This document shows positions 26,516 to 37,688 of a stretch of DNA of 64,000 nucleotides, piece after piece (the first letter of the stretch is position 1; every line of letters starts with the position of its first letter). Origin of the DNA: CAVXSP01 sp963724645. GTDB taxonomy: Bacteria; Acidobacteriota; Vicinamibacteria; Vicinamibacterales; SCN-69-37. The DNA is taken from assembly GCA_963724645.1 (NCBI GenBank), contig CAVRVJ010000003.1, positions 1,612,001 to 1,676,000 of the forward strand, written 5' to 3'. A program made the position numbers and the translations under genes. The notes under the pieces were generated by a model that had not been told where the DNA came from, ran no database searches, and saw only the letters and a list, made by a program, of their open reading frames with translations.

Positions 26516-29149
26516 ATGGCCAAACGCACAATCGGCGAGCGCGTTTATCGACGGTTGCTGCGTCTGTACCCGCGCGACTTCTCCGACGACTACACAGACG
26601 AGATGACGCACCTCTATCGCGACCGCGTGCGCGGTGAAGGGACGACCCGCGTGTGGCTGGCGCTCGTCGCCGATCTGGCGCGCACCGCGCCCAGGGAGCA
26701 GATTTCGACGCTCGTGCAGGACGTGCGACACGCGTGGCGGACGTGGCGGCGGACGCCCGTCCTTGCGCTCGCAGCGGTTCTGACATTGGCACTGGGCGTC
26801 GGCGCGAACACCGCCGTCTTCAGCGTTGTGCACGGCGTGCTCCTGAGGCCGCTGCCATATCCAGATGCGGATCGTCTCGTCGAAATGTTCGAGGACAATA
26901 CCCGCGCCGGAGGCGGGCCCTTCTTCCGTGTGTCGCTGCTCAACTATCTGTCGTGGATCGAGCGCACCCGGAGCTTCGAAGCGGTGGCTGCCTTCAACGG
27001 ACGGGACTTCACCGTCACCGGGCATGGTGACCCGGAGCGCATCCTTGGAAGCGCCATTACCGCCTCGCTGTTCAAGGTGCTTGGCGTCGCGCCGATCGTC
27101 GGGCGACCGTTGATGGCAGAAGATGAGCAGCCCGGCGCCGCACCCGTGGCTGTGCTCGCGGAGTCACTCTGGGTACGCGGATTTGGTGGAGATCGCTCGG
27201 TCGTCGGCCGTGCCATTGTCCTGAACGGCACACCCCATCGCGTCGTCGGCGTCGTGCCGGCCGTGTTCCGGGAGGTCGGACGCACACTGATCGGCTCAGC
27301 CGGAGCTGCCCAGATCTTCGTCCCTCTGACGATCGATACCGCGCAGAGCCGCGGCAACCGCACGCTCCGCGTGGTTGCCAGGCTGCGCCCGGAGATCTCG
27401 ATCGATCAGAGCAGGGACGAGATGCACCGCGTCGCTGCCGCTCTGGAGGAGCAACAGCCGTCTACGAATCGAAACTGGGGCGTGCGGATCGAGCGCCTGC
27501 ACGACTCGATGTTCGATCCTCGAGTGCGTGTGTCGCTCCTGGTCCTCCTTGCTGCGGTCGGCGTCGTGCTCCTTATCGCCTGCGCGAATGTCGCCAATCT
27601 CGTGCTCGCGCGCGCCGCGAGCCGCCAGAGGGAACTCGCGCTCCGCGCGGCGCTCGGCGCCCGCCCCGCGCGTCTCGCGCGGCAACTGCTCACGGAGAGT
27701 GTCTCGCTGGCGATCGTCAGCGGCGCCTGTGGAGTGACGGTGGCCGTTCTCTCGATGCAGGCGTTGCGCACGCTGATCCCGGCAACGGTTCCGCGAGTCG
27801 ATGAGATCCGCCTCGACGGGACTGTCCTCGGGTTCGGACTGTTCATCACGATCGCGTGTGGCCTGTTCTTTGGCATGGCGCCGGCCACGCGTGGAGCACG
27901 TGCAAACCTGCTGTCGGCGCTGACGCAGAGCGGCAGAGGCATCCTCGGTTCGTCGCGCGAGCTGTGGCGGCACGGCCTCGTGGCCGCGCAAACCGGTTTC
28001 GCGACGACGCTGGTGGTCATCGCGGCGCTGCTACTGCAAAGCCTGGTGCGGCTGCAACATGTGCCGCTCGGATTCGAGCCCAGCGGAGTGGTAACCGCAC
28101 GCCTGAGTGCGCCAAGGGTGAAGTCTCCAAACGCCGCCGCAACGGTCGCGTTCCATCGAACGTTGCTGGGATCGCTTGAGTCGCTGCCGTCAGTTCGGGC
28201 AGTCGGTCTCATGACAAGCGCGCCATTCGCCCCAGGGGTTCGCCGGGGCGTCTCGCTGCGCGACCGTGCGGCGGCCCGCGAGTCGTCGGGTGCGCCGACG
28301 CCAGCGGTTGAACAAGTCGTGAGTCCCGCCCTGTTTCGAGCGCTCGGCGTGAAGCTGATGGCAGGACGCGAATTCGGTGCGCAGGATCGACCGGGCTCGC
28401 CGCTGGTTGCGATTGTCAGCGAGAGACTCGCGCGACGGCTCTGGACCAACGCCGACGCAATCGGTGGAGTTCTCGAGGTCGAGGGCCGTAGCCATGAAGT
28501 CGTGGGTGTCGTCGCCGACATCCGTGGGAGCGACGGCACCGCGCGCGGCGGAAGTCTCGATCGCGATCCGAGTGCGGTGCTGTACCTGCCTTCCGCGCAG
28601 TTTCCGCAGGATACCGTTTCCCTCGTCATTCGCGCAGACACCCCGCTCCAGGCGATCGTGCCGGCGTTCCGTGCGGCGGTTCGTGAAATCAACGCCGGTC
28701 AGCCGGTCCCTGACCTGCGGCGCCTGAACGATTGGATCGACGAAAGCACGGAACAGCCGCGCGTGACGACGACTCTGGCCGGGGCGTTTGCCGTGGCGGC
28801 GTTGCTCCTCACGGCTGTGGGCATCTACGGGGTCATTTCCCATGACGTCAGCCAGCGGACGCAGGAAATCGGCGTGCGCATGGCCATTGGCGCCGCTCGA
28901 ACCTCCGTGGTTGGGCTGGTTCTCCGAGGAGGCATGACCTGGGCAGGCGGCGGCATCGTGCTCGGCCTGCTCGGCGCGTGGGCAGCCAGTCATGCAATCG
29001 CCGGACTGCTCTTCGACACCTCAGCCGCCGATCCGCTCACCTTCGGAGTGACCGCGTTCGCCTTGGCGGGAGTGGCCGCGCTGGCCTGTATGGTGCCGGC
29101 CATTCGCGCGACACGGATGGATCCCCTGATCGCATTGCGTGGCGACTGA
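26516..29149 (+). CDS. ADOP-family ABC permease (MacB/FtsX-like, orphan)
   Basis: 877 residues: a short cytoplasmic prefix (YRRLLRLYPRDFSDDYTDEM), then two MacB periplasmic plus FtsX permease halves. First membrane segment near residue 85 (LALAAVLTLALGVGANTAVF) with the typical VLLRPLPYPDADRLV; core membrane block LLLAAVGVVLLIACANVANL; C-terminal block GIYGVISHDVSQRTQEIGVR. This is the acidobacterial duplicated orphan permease family: no ATPase is encoded alongside. The substrate is unknown; MacB relatives act in mechanotransmission or export. Confidence 0.92.
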   Translation: MAKRTIGERVYRRLLRLYPRDFSDDYTDEMTHLYRDRVRGEGTTRVWLALVADLARTAPREQISTLVQDVRHAWRTWRRTPVLALAAVLTLALGVGANTAVFSVVHGVLLRPLPYPDADRLVEMFEDNTRAGGGPFFRVSLLNYLSWIERTRSFEAVAAFNGRDFTVTGHGDPERILGSAITASLFKVLGVAPIVGRPLMAEDEQPGAAPVAVLAESLWVRGFGGDRSVVGRAIVLNGTPHRVVGVVPAVFREVGRTLIGSAGAAQIFVPLTIDTAQSRGNRTLRVVARLRPEISIDQSRDEMHRVAAALEEQQPSTNRNWGVRIERLHDSMFDPRVRVSLLVLLAAVGVVLLIACANVANLVLARAASRQRELALRAALGARPARLARQLLTESVSLAIVSGACGVTVAVLSMQALRTLIPATVPRVDEIRLDGTVLGFGLFITIACGLFFGMAPATRGARANLLSALTQSGRGILGSSRELWRHGLVAAQTGFATTLVVIAALLLQSLVRLQHVPLGFEPSGVVTARLSAPRVKSPNAAATVAFHRTLLGSLESLPSVRAVGLMTSAPFAPGVRRGVSLRDRAAARESSGAPTPAVEQVVSPALFRALGVKLMAGREFGAQDRPGSPLVAIVSERLARRLWTNADAIGGVLEVEGRSHEVVGVVADIRGSDGTARGGSLDRDPSAVLYLPSAQFPQDTVSLVIRADTPLQAIVPAFRAAVREINAGQPVPDLRRLNDWIDESTEQPRVTTTLAGAFAVAALLLTAVGIYGVISHDVSQRTQEIGVRMAIGAARTSVVGLVLRGGMTWAGGGIVLGLLGAWAASHAIAGLLFDTSAADPLTFGVTAFALAGVAALACMVPAIRATRMDPLIALRGD

Positions 29150-29245
29150 GCCACGCGGGGCGCACGCAGGCAACTGCAGCCTGGCGCGCTAGCGCGGCGG
29201 TTGAACCGCTCGCGCTCGCTCTTACATCAGAAACCTCTTGCAGGG

Positions 29246-29857
29246 TCAGCGATAACTCCAGCCGGTCCGGTACCCGTCTTCGTAGCCTTGGAAGAAGGCG
29301 CGCCGGTAGTTGACGCGATAGGCGTCGCGTTCTCCGTACCACCTGTCGTAGCCGCGGTCGGCGTTGTGGTAGCGGCTCTCGGCCGTTGGATCGTTGCGAT
29401 GGCGCTTGCGCCCGTCGTTGAGCCCTTCTTCGTAGCCATCGTTGAAGCCGTTGTTCAGTGCCAGATCGCGCTCGGCGCCGTAGCCAAATTCAGCCGGTCG
29501 TCGCGACCAGGCCGTCGGACCCAAGGCTCGACTCGTGCGGACGCGCTCGTAGCCGTTGCGATAACCTGCTTCGAAGCCGACTCGAAAATCCTGCCGGTAG
29601 CGGTCGCGAGTGCCGTATCGCGCGGCCCAACCGACATCGCCGCGGCGGTAGTCCACGTCGACGCTGAAGTTGAACGCCGCCCCTCGCCGGCCGTCGTCCT
29701 GACCAACGCGCTCGCCGCGCCGGTAACCTTCGTCGTAAGCCGTTAGCGCGTACGTCGACGTCGAGGCGGGACCTCGGAACACCTGGGCATCGAGGCGGGC
29801 GGCAGGCGCGGCGAACACGAGCGCCGACACCAGCGTGAGATAACGTGCACTCACCAT
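29246..29857 (-). CDS. Secreted Gly/Tyr/Arg-rich repeat protein
   Basis: 203 residues after choosing the ATG at 29857 (AGGAGG five bases upstream). Signal peptide (YLTLVSALVFAAPAARLDA) followed by irregular repeats of the pattern Y-x-x-G-x-x-x-G (AYDEGYRRGERVGQDDG, RVGFEAGYRNGYERV, NNGFNDGYEEGLNDGRK, FFQGYEDGYRTGW). Strongly charged, probably helical with small residues on one face. No enzyme motif. Known only as a recurring type in acidobacterial genomes; role unknown. Confidence 0.65.
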   Translation of the reverse strand: MVSARYLTLVSALVFAAPAARLDAQVFRGPASTSTYALTAYDEGYRRGERVGQDDGRRGAAFNFSVDVDYRRGDVGWAARYGTRDRYRQDFRVGFEAGYRNGYERVRTSRALGPTAWSRRPAEFGYGAERDLALNNGFNDGYEEGLNDGRKRHRNDPTAESRYHNADRGYDRWYGERDAYRVNYRRAFFQGYEDGYRTGWSYR

Positions 29858-29962
29858 ACGGACCTCCTGCACAGCGTAAGTGCAAGAGGCGGGCCACTGA
29901 GGAAACGAGGCAGTGGGGAATGAGAATCTGGCGATGGAGAGCTGAAGTGGCCCCTCCGGTGT

Positions 29963-30460
29963 TCACTGCGTCCAGATGAGGACGCGCTCGCCGCTCGGCG
30001 TACGGTAGTCAAGGACGAGAGCCGGACCAATCCGCTCCAGTTCCGGGATGTCGAGATTCAGACTCTCGAAGTTGAAGCCGCGGCTGCTCTTCAGAATGTC
30101 GATCTTGTGCCGGCCAAGACTCAGAACCCAGAAGGGCACGCTGACGCGCGCGAGTTTGTCCTCGTCGGGATTCCACGCAAGCACGTACAGGCTCCTGGGC
30201 GTGGCGTTGGACGTCGGCAGGTCGGCGACGGGGCGACCCTCGCGCGGACGATCGAACGCATCGATCTCAATCAGCGGTTTCGTATTGAAACGTGCTCGCG
30301 TCGAGTCCAGCACTCGAAGCGCCTGCGAACTGCTCGTCTTCTGAACCGAGATGTGGTGCGAAACGAAATAGACCCCAGCCCCCGCGATAGCCACAAGTCC
30401 GAGGACACAGATCCCGATGAAGCCGACGATGATCCAGAGCCAGGTCTTCGCCGTGGCCAT
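29963..30460 (-). CDS. Membrane-anchored protein of unknown function
   Basis: 165 residues: one N-terminal membrane helix (WLWIIVGFIGICVLGLVAIA) then a 130-residue extracytoplasmic domain with LPTSNATPRSLYVLAWNPDE and VSVPFWVLSLGRHKIDI. No recognised family. Same strand as the repeat protein but 105 bases upstream of it; they may share a transcript. Confidence 0.6.
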   Translation of the reverse strand: MATAKTWLWIIVGFIGICVLGLVAIAGAGVYFVSHHISVQKTSSSQALRVLDSTRARFNTKPLIEIDAFDRPREGRPVADLPTSNATPRSLYVLAWNPDEDKLARVSVPFWVLSLGRHKIDILKSSRGFNFESLNLDIPELERIGPALVLDYRTPSGERVLIWTQ

Positions 30461-30577
30461 ACCTTGTTTTCCGAAAGGCGCTTGACTTGACCTGCATCAA
30501 GACCAATGAGTTCACGCTACCACGTCAAATCGAGCGCCTTCCGTCCTGTTAGACGAGAAGTCTAAGCCACCTGATGC

Positions 30578-31795
30578 CTAGAATTTGAACGGCCGCTGGA
30601 TGAGGCGCTCGGCTTCGCCGGCACAGGCGGCGTCATTGTGCGAACCACAGAGACTCTGGGCCATGCGGTACGCCGAGAGCGCCTCGGGGCGACGGCCCGC
30701 AGCATCGGCCAGTTTGCCGAGTTCGAGCTGAATGCGCCCTCTGACCCATTCGACCGGCTGGCTGCGGAGCGCCGCTTCCAGGTCGTCATGCGCCTCGGGA
30801 AGATGCCGCAGGGCCATTCGCGCCAGGGCTCGTTTGTAAAGCCAGAGGCCTCGCTCGCCGGGAAATTTTGGCCGGTCGTCCTTGTCGAACGCCGCCAGGC
30901 CGCGCGTGAGCAGTTCATCGGCCTCGACGCCGCGCCCTGCGCGGAGGGCGGAGGATCCGGCCTCCAGAACAAGGATTCGATTTCTCGGAAACTCGGCCGC
31001 GAGCTCTTTGGCGACCCGAAGCGCGTCGGCGTGCCGCCCTTCCCGGTTGTAGATCAATAACAACGCGATTCTTCGCATCAACGTGCGTGTCGACCGCCCG
31101 CGTAGCCGCCTCGATCTGAGCGATGCCGCGCTCCTTGCCGCCGCCAAACCCCACGACATACGCCATCAGGCGCGCAGGCAGCGCGAGCGACGACACCAGA
31201 TACCGGTACGTGCCGACGATGAGCCCTGCTTCGACCCGCTTCGGATCATGGCTCAGGACGATACTCCTGCGCGTCGTAGCGCGCGTTTGGCGAGCCGGAG
31301 CGCGCCCATGACGCTTCCCTCCACCGTGGCCGCGTAGGAGGCTTGCAGCGCATAGGCGGTTGCCGACGTCGAATCGGGCCTGCAGACTGCGCGGGATCCC
31401 GCCGCACGCGCGCTTCGGCCAGCTCGATCGCCCGAGCCGAGTTCCTTCTTGAATTCCGCATCCAGATCGGCAGGCGGCTTCGGGAGCGAGACCTGTTCCT
31501 TCAACCCGCCGCTGATGTAGTGGTCGGTGACGACGGCTCCGCGCTTGAAGAGGATGTCCATCCAGAGGATGCTGGCGAGCGCTCTGTGGGTGGTCGGCTC
31601 GTCCGGTCCCATTGCGACGCTCCGGCGGGCCATCGCCAGCGCCTCGGTCTCGTCCAGATTGTAGGCCGATCGAAACGCCTGCTTGATGACGCCGGTGATT
31701 TCGGCAAGCGTGGGAGCGGTCTGAGGCGCCGCCGTCATCTCCGGCCCGGCTGCGATCGCGACGATGATGAGTGAAGCCGCAAACGCACTGCGCAT
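30578..31795 (-). CDS. Secreted TPR-like protein, frameshifted
   Basis: Last gene of the TRAP transporter operon. N-terminal signal segment (MRSAFAASLIIVAIAAG), then helical-repeat blocks ALAMARRSVAMGPDEPTTHR, GVEADELLTRGLAAFDKDD and LPEAHDDLEAALRSQPVEW with Ala/Gly/Tyr positions typical of tetratricopeptide repeats. Two or more frame changes lie between 31060 and 31440. It may bind the solute-receptor assembly, as TPR-type T components do, but that is inference. Confidence 0.6.
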
Positions 31796-31836
31796 TTCAC
31801 CCATTATCCCCGCCAACGGAGGCCCACGGCCGAACC

Positions 31837-33683
31837 TCAGGAGATCGCCTCCTGCAGGGTGTCTACCTTCCCATCCAGTGCAGAAGGCCCGAGCGTCAGC
31901 CAGGGCACGTACGTGATCAGCAGCACGCCCAGCGCGAGGATGCCTAGCATCGGCAGCGTCGACCACATGACCTCCAGCACCGGCTTCTTGAAGCGCACGG
32001 ACGCGAGCAGCAGGTTGAGGCCGAGCGGCGGGTGAAGGAACCCGAGCTCGAGATTGGCGATGAAGATGATGCCGAGGTGAATGGGATTGACCTCGAACAA
32101 CAGCCGCGAGCGGAAGAATCAGCGGCACGACGACGATGATCGCGGAGAAGATGTCCATGACGCTGCCTACGAGCAGCAGAAACACGTTCAGGCTCAGCAG
32201 GAACAGGGCGCGCGAGTGGACGTGCTGCTGCGTCCACAGGACGATCTGGTTGGGCACATCGGCGTTGACCAGGTAATTGGTCAAGACCCGCCGCGACCGA
32301 TAGAATCACCAGCACGCCGCCGACGAGCGCGATGCAGTCGCTCGTCACCCGAATCACCTCCCGGAACGACGGCAGGTCCCGGGTGACGAAGCGCTGGACG
32401 ATCAGCGCATAGAGGGCGGCGACCGGCGCGCATTCCACCGGCACGGCGTAGCCCTTCACCAGCACGAAGAGCACGACCACCGGCAGCAGCAGTTCCCATT
32501 TCGCCTGCCAGAGCGCGCCGGCGCCTCCTGCCCGCGAAACGGCGGCCGCGGCGTGTCGCGCCGCAGGTCCTGCCGGACGCCAAGCGCCGCCACCAGGCCG
32601 AGCATCAGCAGGCCCGGCAGGAGGCCCGCGATGAACAGGTCTTCGATGGCGACGCTCGCGATGTTGGCGGCGACGATGCCGTACAGCAGCAGCGGGAGCG
32701 ACAGCGGAAACAGCAGCCCGAGCGATCCGGACGCGGTCAGCAGGCCGATCGAGAAACGCTCGCGGTAGCCTTCCTTGAGCAGCGCCGGCAGCAGCAGCCC
32801 GCCGAGCGCGAGGATGGTGATGCCGGATCCGCCGGTGAACAGCGTGAACATCGCGCACAGCGTCGCGGCGGCCACGGCGGTGCCGCCGGGCGCCCATCCA
32901 AACAGCGCCCGAAGCGCGCGCAGCAGCCGCTCCGACGATCGGCCTTCGGCGAACAGGAACCCGGCGAGCGTGAACAGCGGAATCGCCGCCAGTCCCGCCG
33001 ACGTCGTCAGCTCCTCGTGCGCCTTGATCAGCATGACAATCGGCGGGCTGCCGAGCGAGAGGAACAGAAACAGCGCGATGCCGCCGAGCAACGCGAAGAT
33101 CGGCATGCCGAGCGCGCCGGTGCCGACGAGCAGGACGACCCAGGGCCAGGCCGGGCCGGCCGTCGAACAGCGCGCGGTGCTGGAAGACCGCGACACGCCG
33201 GCGACGATGCCGAGCGCGGCGACCGCGCGCCCGCTCCAGGCCGGCGACGCGCGGCCGACAGCCGAAGCGCGATGAGGCCGAACGCGAAGGGGAAGACGAG
33301 GCCGGCGATCCAGACCGGGCACGTCCAGCGCGACCATGTCGCCGGCGGCGCGTTCGCTCGCCACGAACGCGCAGCCGCCGAAGCGCCAGCACGGTGGCAG
33401 ACCATCGCGCCCATCGCGCCGGCGATGATGTGGGCGAGGCCGCGGTGCGGCCGGCCGGCAGGAACTCGCCGGTCGCGAGCGTCAGGAGCTTGCCTTCGCG
33501 TGCGGCGATCGCGGCGCCCAGCATGCCGACCCAGAGCGTCAGCGTTGAAGCGAACGGCGCGGCCCCTGGGATGCCCCTGCTGAAGACCGAGCGGGCGACG
33601 ATCTCGCCGAGCGGCAGCAGCATCACGCCGATGAGCGCGAGACTGGCGACCGTGTTTTCGGCGAGCCGAGCGAACTGCCGCAT
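31837..33683 (-). CDS. TRAP transporter fused small and large permease (DctQ-DctM), frameshifted
   Basis: Inner-membrane subunits of a TRAP carrier for organic anions. The first 100 or so residues are DctQ-like (ENTVASLALIGVMLLPLGE, TLTLWVGMLGAAIAAREGK); the rest is DctM-like with many membrane spans (LVGTGALGMPIFALLGGIAL, AMFTLFTGGSGITILALGGL, NPIHLGIIFIANLELGFLHP). The P-x-x-L-G-x-x and GGSG blocks mark the family. At least four single-base frame changes interrupt it. The start ATG directly follows the dctP stop. Confidence 0.8.
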
Positions 33684-34713
33684 CTATTGCCGTGGGACTT
33701 TCTGTGGTCGGTCGCGTGCCTGTGCGGCGCAGGTCGTAGACGTCGGCCGGCACCATGCCGCCTCGCATCGTGGCGGCCAGTTTGTCAGCCTCGGCGTGAA
33801 ACGCCGCGCGCGCCGGCCGCGTCGAGCTTGTGCACCGTCAGCCCGCGAGCCTGCATCGTCGACGACCGGCCTTCGCGTCCTGCGCCGGCACTTCAGTCTG
33901 CAAGCGCTTCTCCATGGCCTTGGCGGCGGCGACGATCTTGTCGTGATCCTCGGCGCTGATCTTCTCCCACGCCGTGTCGGTCATGATGAGCGCGCCGATC
34001 AGCGGGTCGACGTTGATGTCGCAGCATGTGCTTGGCCGCTGCGGGACACCTGAAGCGACGACCGCGCCGTAGGGCGGCATCGGCGTCGCCTGGATCATGC
34101 CGGTGGTCAGCCCCGGTCATGATGTTGGTGGCCTCCATGCGCCACGGGATTGAAACCGTTGCTCGTGTACCACTGCCATCATGGCGGTGTTGCCGGCGCT
34201 CGTGAAGAGCTTGGCTTCTCTTCACGTCGGCCAGCGAATTGACCGGCGACGGTCGAGAAGAGCTGAACCCAGCCGCCGTGGCCCCAGCTCAGCAGATGGA
34301 AGTGCTTGGCCTCCAGCCGCTTCGCGAGCACCGGCTCGAGCTTGGCGCGCACGGCCTGCTCTTCGTCGTCGGACTGGAAGAAGAAGGGAATGCCGAAAAC
34401 GTTGAAGGCGTCGTCGATGTCGGCCAGGCCGTTTGCGGTCAGCAGGCGCGGCGTCGACGGTGTTGACTTCCGGCCGCATGTGCTTGAATGACGGTCGTCT
34501 CGCTGCCCTGGCTGCCGCCGCCGGTCACTCTGAGCGTGACGCGGCGCCTCGGTCGCCTTGCTCCACGCGGCGCCCATGTCCTTCAAGGCCGTGTCCCACG
34601 TCGTGCCAGCGGGCGCGACGGTGGACAGCCGGATCACCACCGGCGCGGCGGCGAGGCTCACGGTCGCCGGCCAGCACCAGCGACAGGACTAACGCGCGTC
34701 TCGGACTCAACAT
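33684..34713 (-). CDS. TRAP transporter solute-binding protein (DctP), frameshifted
   Basis: Periplasmic receptor of the TRAP system. Start ATG at 34713 follows AGGAGG by six bases; a signal peptide can be pieced together. The family opening VIRLSTVAPAGTTWDTALKD is clear, as are the later NVFGIPFFFQSDDEEQAVRA and AWEKISAEDHDKIVAAAK blocks. At least five frame changes. The binding-site Arg lies in a disturbed stretch, so the substrate class cannot be guessed. Confidence 0.78.
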
Positions 34714-34766
34714 GGTCTCCTCCTGCAGCCCGCCAGGCTCGAAGACCCGGGGGCTCCATCTGTTCC

Positions 34767-35704
34767 TCATTTCGGAAACAGCTCGTCGATGCGATCCAGC
34801 AGCGCCTTCGCGCGCCGCTGCTGGATGAGATTGACGAGCCGGACCGACTTCTTCTTCTCCGGGTCGATGGCCAGGGCCTGCTGCAGCAGCTTCTCGAACT
34901 CGGCGCGGTCGCCCTTTCGGCTAGGCGACACACCCGTCGCCAGCGAGACGTACGGACCGGCCATCAGCCCCTGCTGAAGCTGCACCGCCCGCTCGAAGTG
35001 CTTGCGCGCGCCGGCCTCCGATCCGCCGACAGCCTCGCCTTGCGCAGTCGAGACTGATCATGAGCTCGTGCAGCGCACCGTCGCTCCAGGCTTCATCCAG
35101 CTCGAGGCCACGTTCCGCGAGCGCTCTGACCACCGGAAAATCGATGACGAGGTCGGGATCCTTGCGCAGCGACATGGCGGCGCTCCACGACGCCGCCGTC
35201 CAGTAGAGCAGCGGCACGTCCTCTTTGCTCGTGACCTTCTTGAGCGCCGGCGCCGGGTCGGCCAGCAGCGCCTTGGTCAGGCCTGGGAACTTCACGTCCA
35301 TGGCGCGCGAGGCAGTAGTCCTTGCCGCGTAGATAGAGCGTCACCGCTTCGTCACGCAGCGCTTTGATCTCTTCGTGGTGCTGTTCCTCGCGCAGCAGAT
35401 CCGCATCGGTCTCGACGAACGCGTAGGCGTAGCTCGTGTAGCCGCTGCAGGTGGCCACGAGCAGCGGCGTATGCGTCGGGATCGAGACGAGCAGCGTTTC
35501 GTACATCTTCAGCGCGAATGGGACCGCCCGCCGCACGAGCTCCGGATCGTTGTCGGACGTGAACGTGTCGCCCGGCGCCGCCAGGGTGTTGCCGACGTTC
35601 TTGATGGCCGAGGTCCTGATCATGGAGCAGCCGGCCAGGCCGCAGGCGGCCGCCAGCGCCACGGCGGCCTGCGTGCCGCCGGACAGGAGGATCCCTCGCC
35701 TCAT
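34767..35704 (-). CDS. TRAP transporter T-component lipoprotein (TatT-like), frameshifted
   Basis: Lipoprotein: ALAAACGLAGC forms the lipobox. The conserved N-terminal block is MIRTSAIKNVGNTLA followed by ELVRRAVPFALKMYETLL, and the C-terminal part has TPR-like helices (HFERAVQLQQGLMAGPYVSL, after repair). This matches the T component (TatT/TP0956 type), a trimeric partner of the solute receptor in periplasmic TRAP systems. First gene of the operon; frame changes near 34925, 35040 and 35305. Confidence 0.78.
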
Positions 35705-35779
35705 GGGTTTTCCATTCTATAGGCAAGGCTGACGGCGGAGTCGTGAGGAGACTCTGAAGAAAGGCTGAACGTGAGCGGT

Positions 35780-36746
35780 CTATCGGCCTTCCGCGACGTA
35801 GCTCTTGCGCGCGCGCGCCGTCAGCCCGGGCCGCTTGACTTTGACTTCGAGCTTGTGGACGTTGCCGTCCAGCTTCGTCGGCGGAAAGGCGAGCGCATAC
35901 TGGTGATGCAGCTCGTCGGCCACGCGCGTGAACGCGCGCGCCAGATTATCGCCCCAGGTCAGCTCGAAGTAGCCGCCGCCACTCTGATCGGCGAGTTTCT
36001 GCAGCCCGGAGTCCGGCTTCAGGAGCTGCGGCCGGCCGCCGCCTTTGCCGAGCTGGAATTGCCCGAGGCGGTTGTGCAGCGCCCAGGACGAGACGGAGTA
36101 GTCGGTGTCGGCCAGGCCGATGGCGTACACCATGACCTCGTCGATCTCCGACCGGCGGATGACGTCCTTCAATTCGGTGAAGACCTGCCCGGGCCGAGGC
36201 GCGTCATGCCCGTCGGTAAAGAGCAGCACGACGCGGCGGCCTTCTTCATGAAGCAGGGCCGTGATGCTTCGATCGACGGCCGTCCACACGGGCGATGGGC
36301 CGACATTCTGCATCTCGTTGCGCAGCACGTCGCAGCAGCAGTTCCTGGTCCGAGGTGAAATCGTGGGGGCTGATCACGATCTGCCGGCTGAAATTCCCGA
36401 TGCGCGCGCGGTCCGCCGGCAGCAGCTTGCGCACGAACAGCTCGGACGCCTGTTCCACCAGCGGGAAGTTCTCTTCCATGCTGCCGCTGCGATCGAGCAT
36501 CACGATGATGGTGATGGGCTGGATATCGTTGCTGAAGTAGTTGAGCGCCTGCACCTTGCCATTGTCGCGGACCTCGAAGTCGTCCTTCGTGAGGTCGGGC
36601 ACGAGCCGTCCCGTGCTGTCCATGACCGTGGCGTACACCGACACCAGATCGGTGCGGCTGCGATATGCCTGTTGGGCGCCGATCGTCGCGACGGCCGCCG
36701 CGATGCCGCAGATGAGAGCGGCCCCCCGCCATGCCGCCCGGATCAT
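35780..36746 (-). CDS. VWFA-related acidobacterial protein 1, frameshifted
   Basis: One of four tandem paralogues. Signal peptide (GAALICGIAAAVATIGAQ), then TDLVSVYATVMDSTGRLVPD and LTKDDFEVRDNGK, a carboxypeptidase-regulatory-like beta domain, followed by a von Willebrand A domain: MIDAS IVMLDRSGSMEEN, second acidic motif VVLLFTDGHDAP, C-terminal block ALAFPPTKLDGNVHKLEVK. About 320 residues. ATG overlaps the preceding paralogue's stop (ATGA). One frame change near 36325. Family role unknown; the domain usually binds proteins through a metal ion. Confidence 0.85.
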
Positions 36747-37688
36747 CGAACCACTCCGGATTCCTCCGCGATATAGGACTGCCGCGCGCGGATCTTGAGC
36801 CGCGGGCGTTTCACCCGGACGTCGATCTTGTGCAGCTTGCCGTCCAACGTCTGCGGCACAAAACCCAGCACGTACTGGCTGTGCAACTCCCCGGCGATCA
36901 CGGTCGCGATGGAGTTCATGTCGTCGAGCACGTTGTCGACGAGGTAGTACCCGCCGCCGCTGGCAAGCGACGAGATCGGCCACATCCTGAAGTCTGGTCC
37001 GGCGCGGCGAGCGCCGTTCCTCCGGCAGCCGCTCCATGCCGCGGATGAGCACCAGGTACACCATGACGTCCGCGTGCCTCGCCCGCGAGAGCGCTTCCTC
37101 GAACGTGCTCGTGCTCGACGTGTCATCGCCGTCGGTGAACACGATCACGACGCGACGGCCTTCTGTGCCTTCGAACGAGGCGGTCGCCTGGCCGATCGCG
37201 TCCCAGAGCCGCGTGCCGGGTCCGATGCGCAGGTCGAAGAGATCGTTCACCTCGCGCGCCAGTTGGTCGCGATCGCCGGTGAACGCCGGGGCAAAACGAA
37301 TTTCGTCGCTGAAGCTGCCGACGCGGGCGCGGTCGCCGGGTATCAGCCGGACGACGAAATGATCGGCGGCGGTAATGACGGTGTCGAGCGCCTTCACCAT
37401 GCTGCGGCTGCCATCGAGCAGCACGACGGCGGTGAGCGGTTGGAGATCCGTCGTGAACAGCGTGATCGGCTGCACCTTCCCCTCGTCGCGCACTTCGAAG
37501 TCTTCGCGGCGCAGGTCGGTCACGAAGCGGCCGATGTCGTCGGTCACCGAGGCGTAAATCGGCACCGTGCGCGTGCCGGCGCGGAACGTCGGCTCCTGCT
37601 GTGCGGCGGCCGGCTGCTGGGCGACAAGCGTCGGCACCACCACGACGGACGCAGCCAGGCCGGTCAGGAGCAGGAAGCGGACAATCAC
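36743..37688 (-). CDS. VWFA-related acidobacterial protein 2, frameshifted
   Basis: Second paralogue: signal peptide (FLLLTGLAASVVVVPTLVAQ), RTVPIYASVTDDIGRFVTD, LRREDFEVRDEGK, MIDAS VVLLDGSRSMVKA (D-x-S-x-S kept), VVIVFTDGDDTSST, and the C-terminal QYVLGFVPQTLDGKLHKIDV. GTG start in a GTGA overlap with paralogue 3's stop. One or two frame changes near 37000. Differs from its neighbours in having LVLIRGMERLPEE and a longer central insertion. Confidence 0.85.

Noticed and set aside
31837..33683. TRAP permease as a decayed pseudogene
   Set aside because: All frame changes are single-base with conserved membrane blocks on both sides and no substitutions creating stops, so sequence error is the simpler reading.
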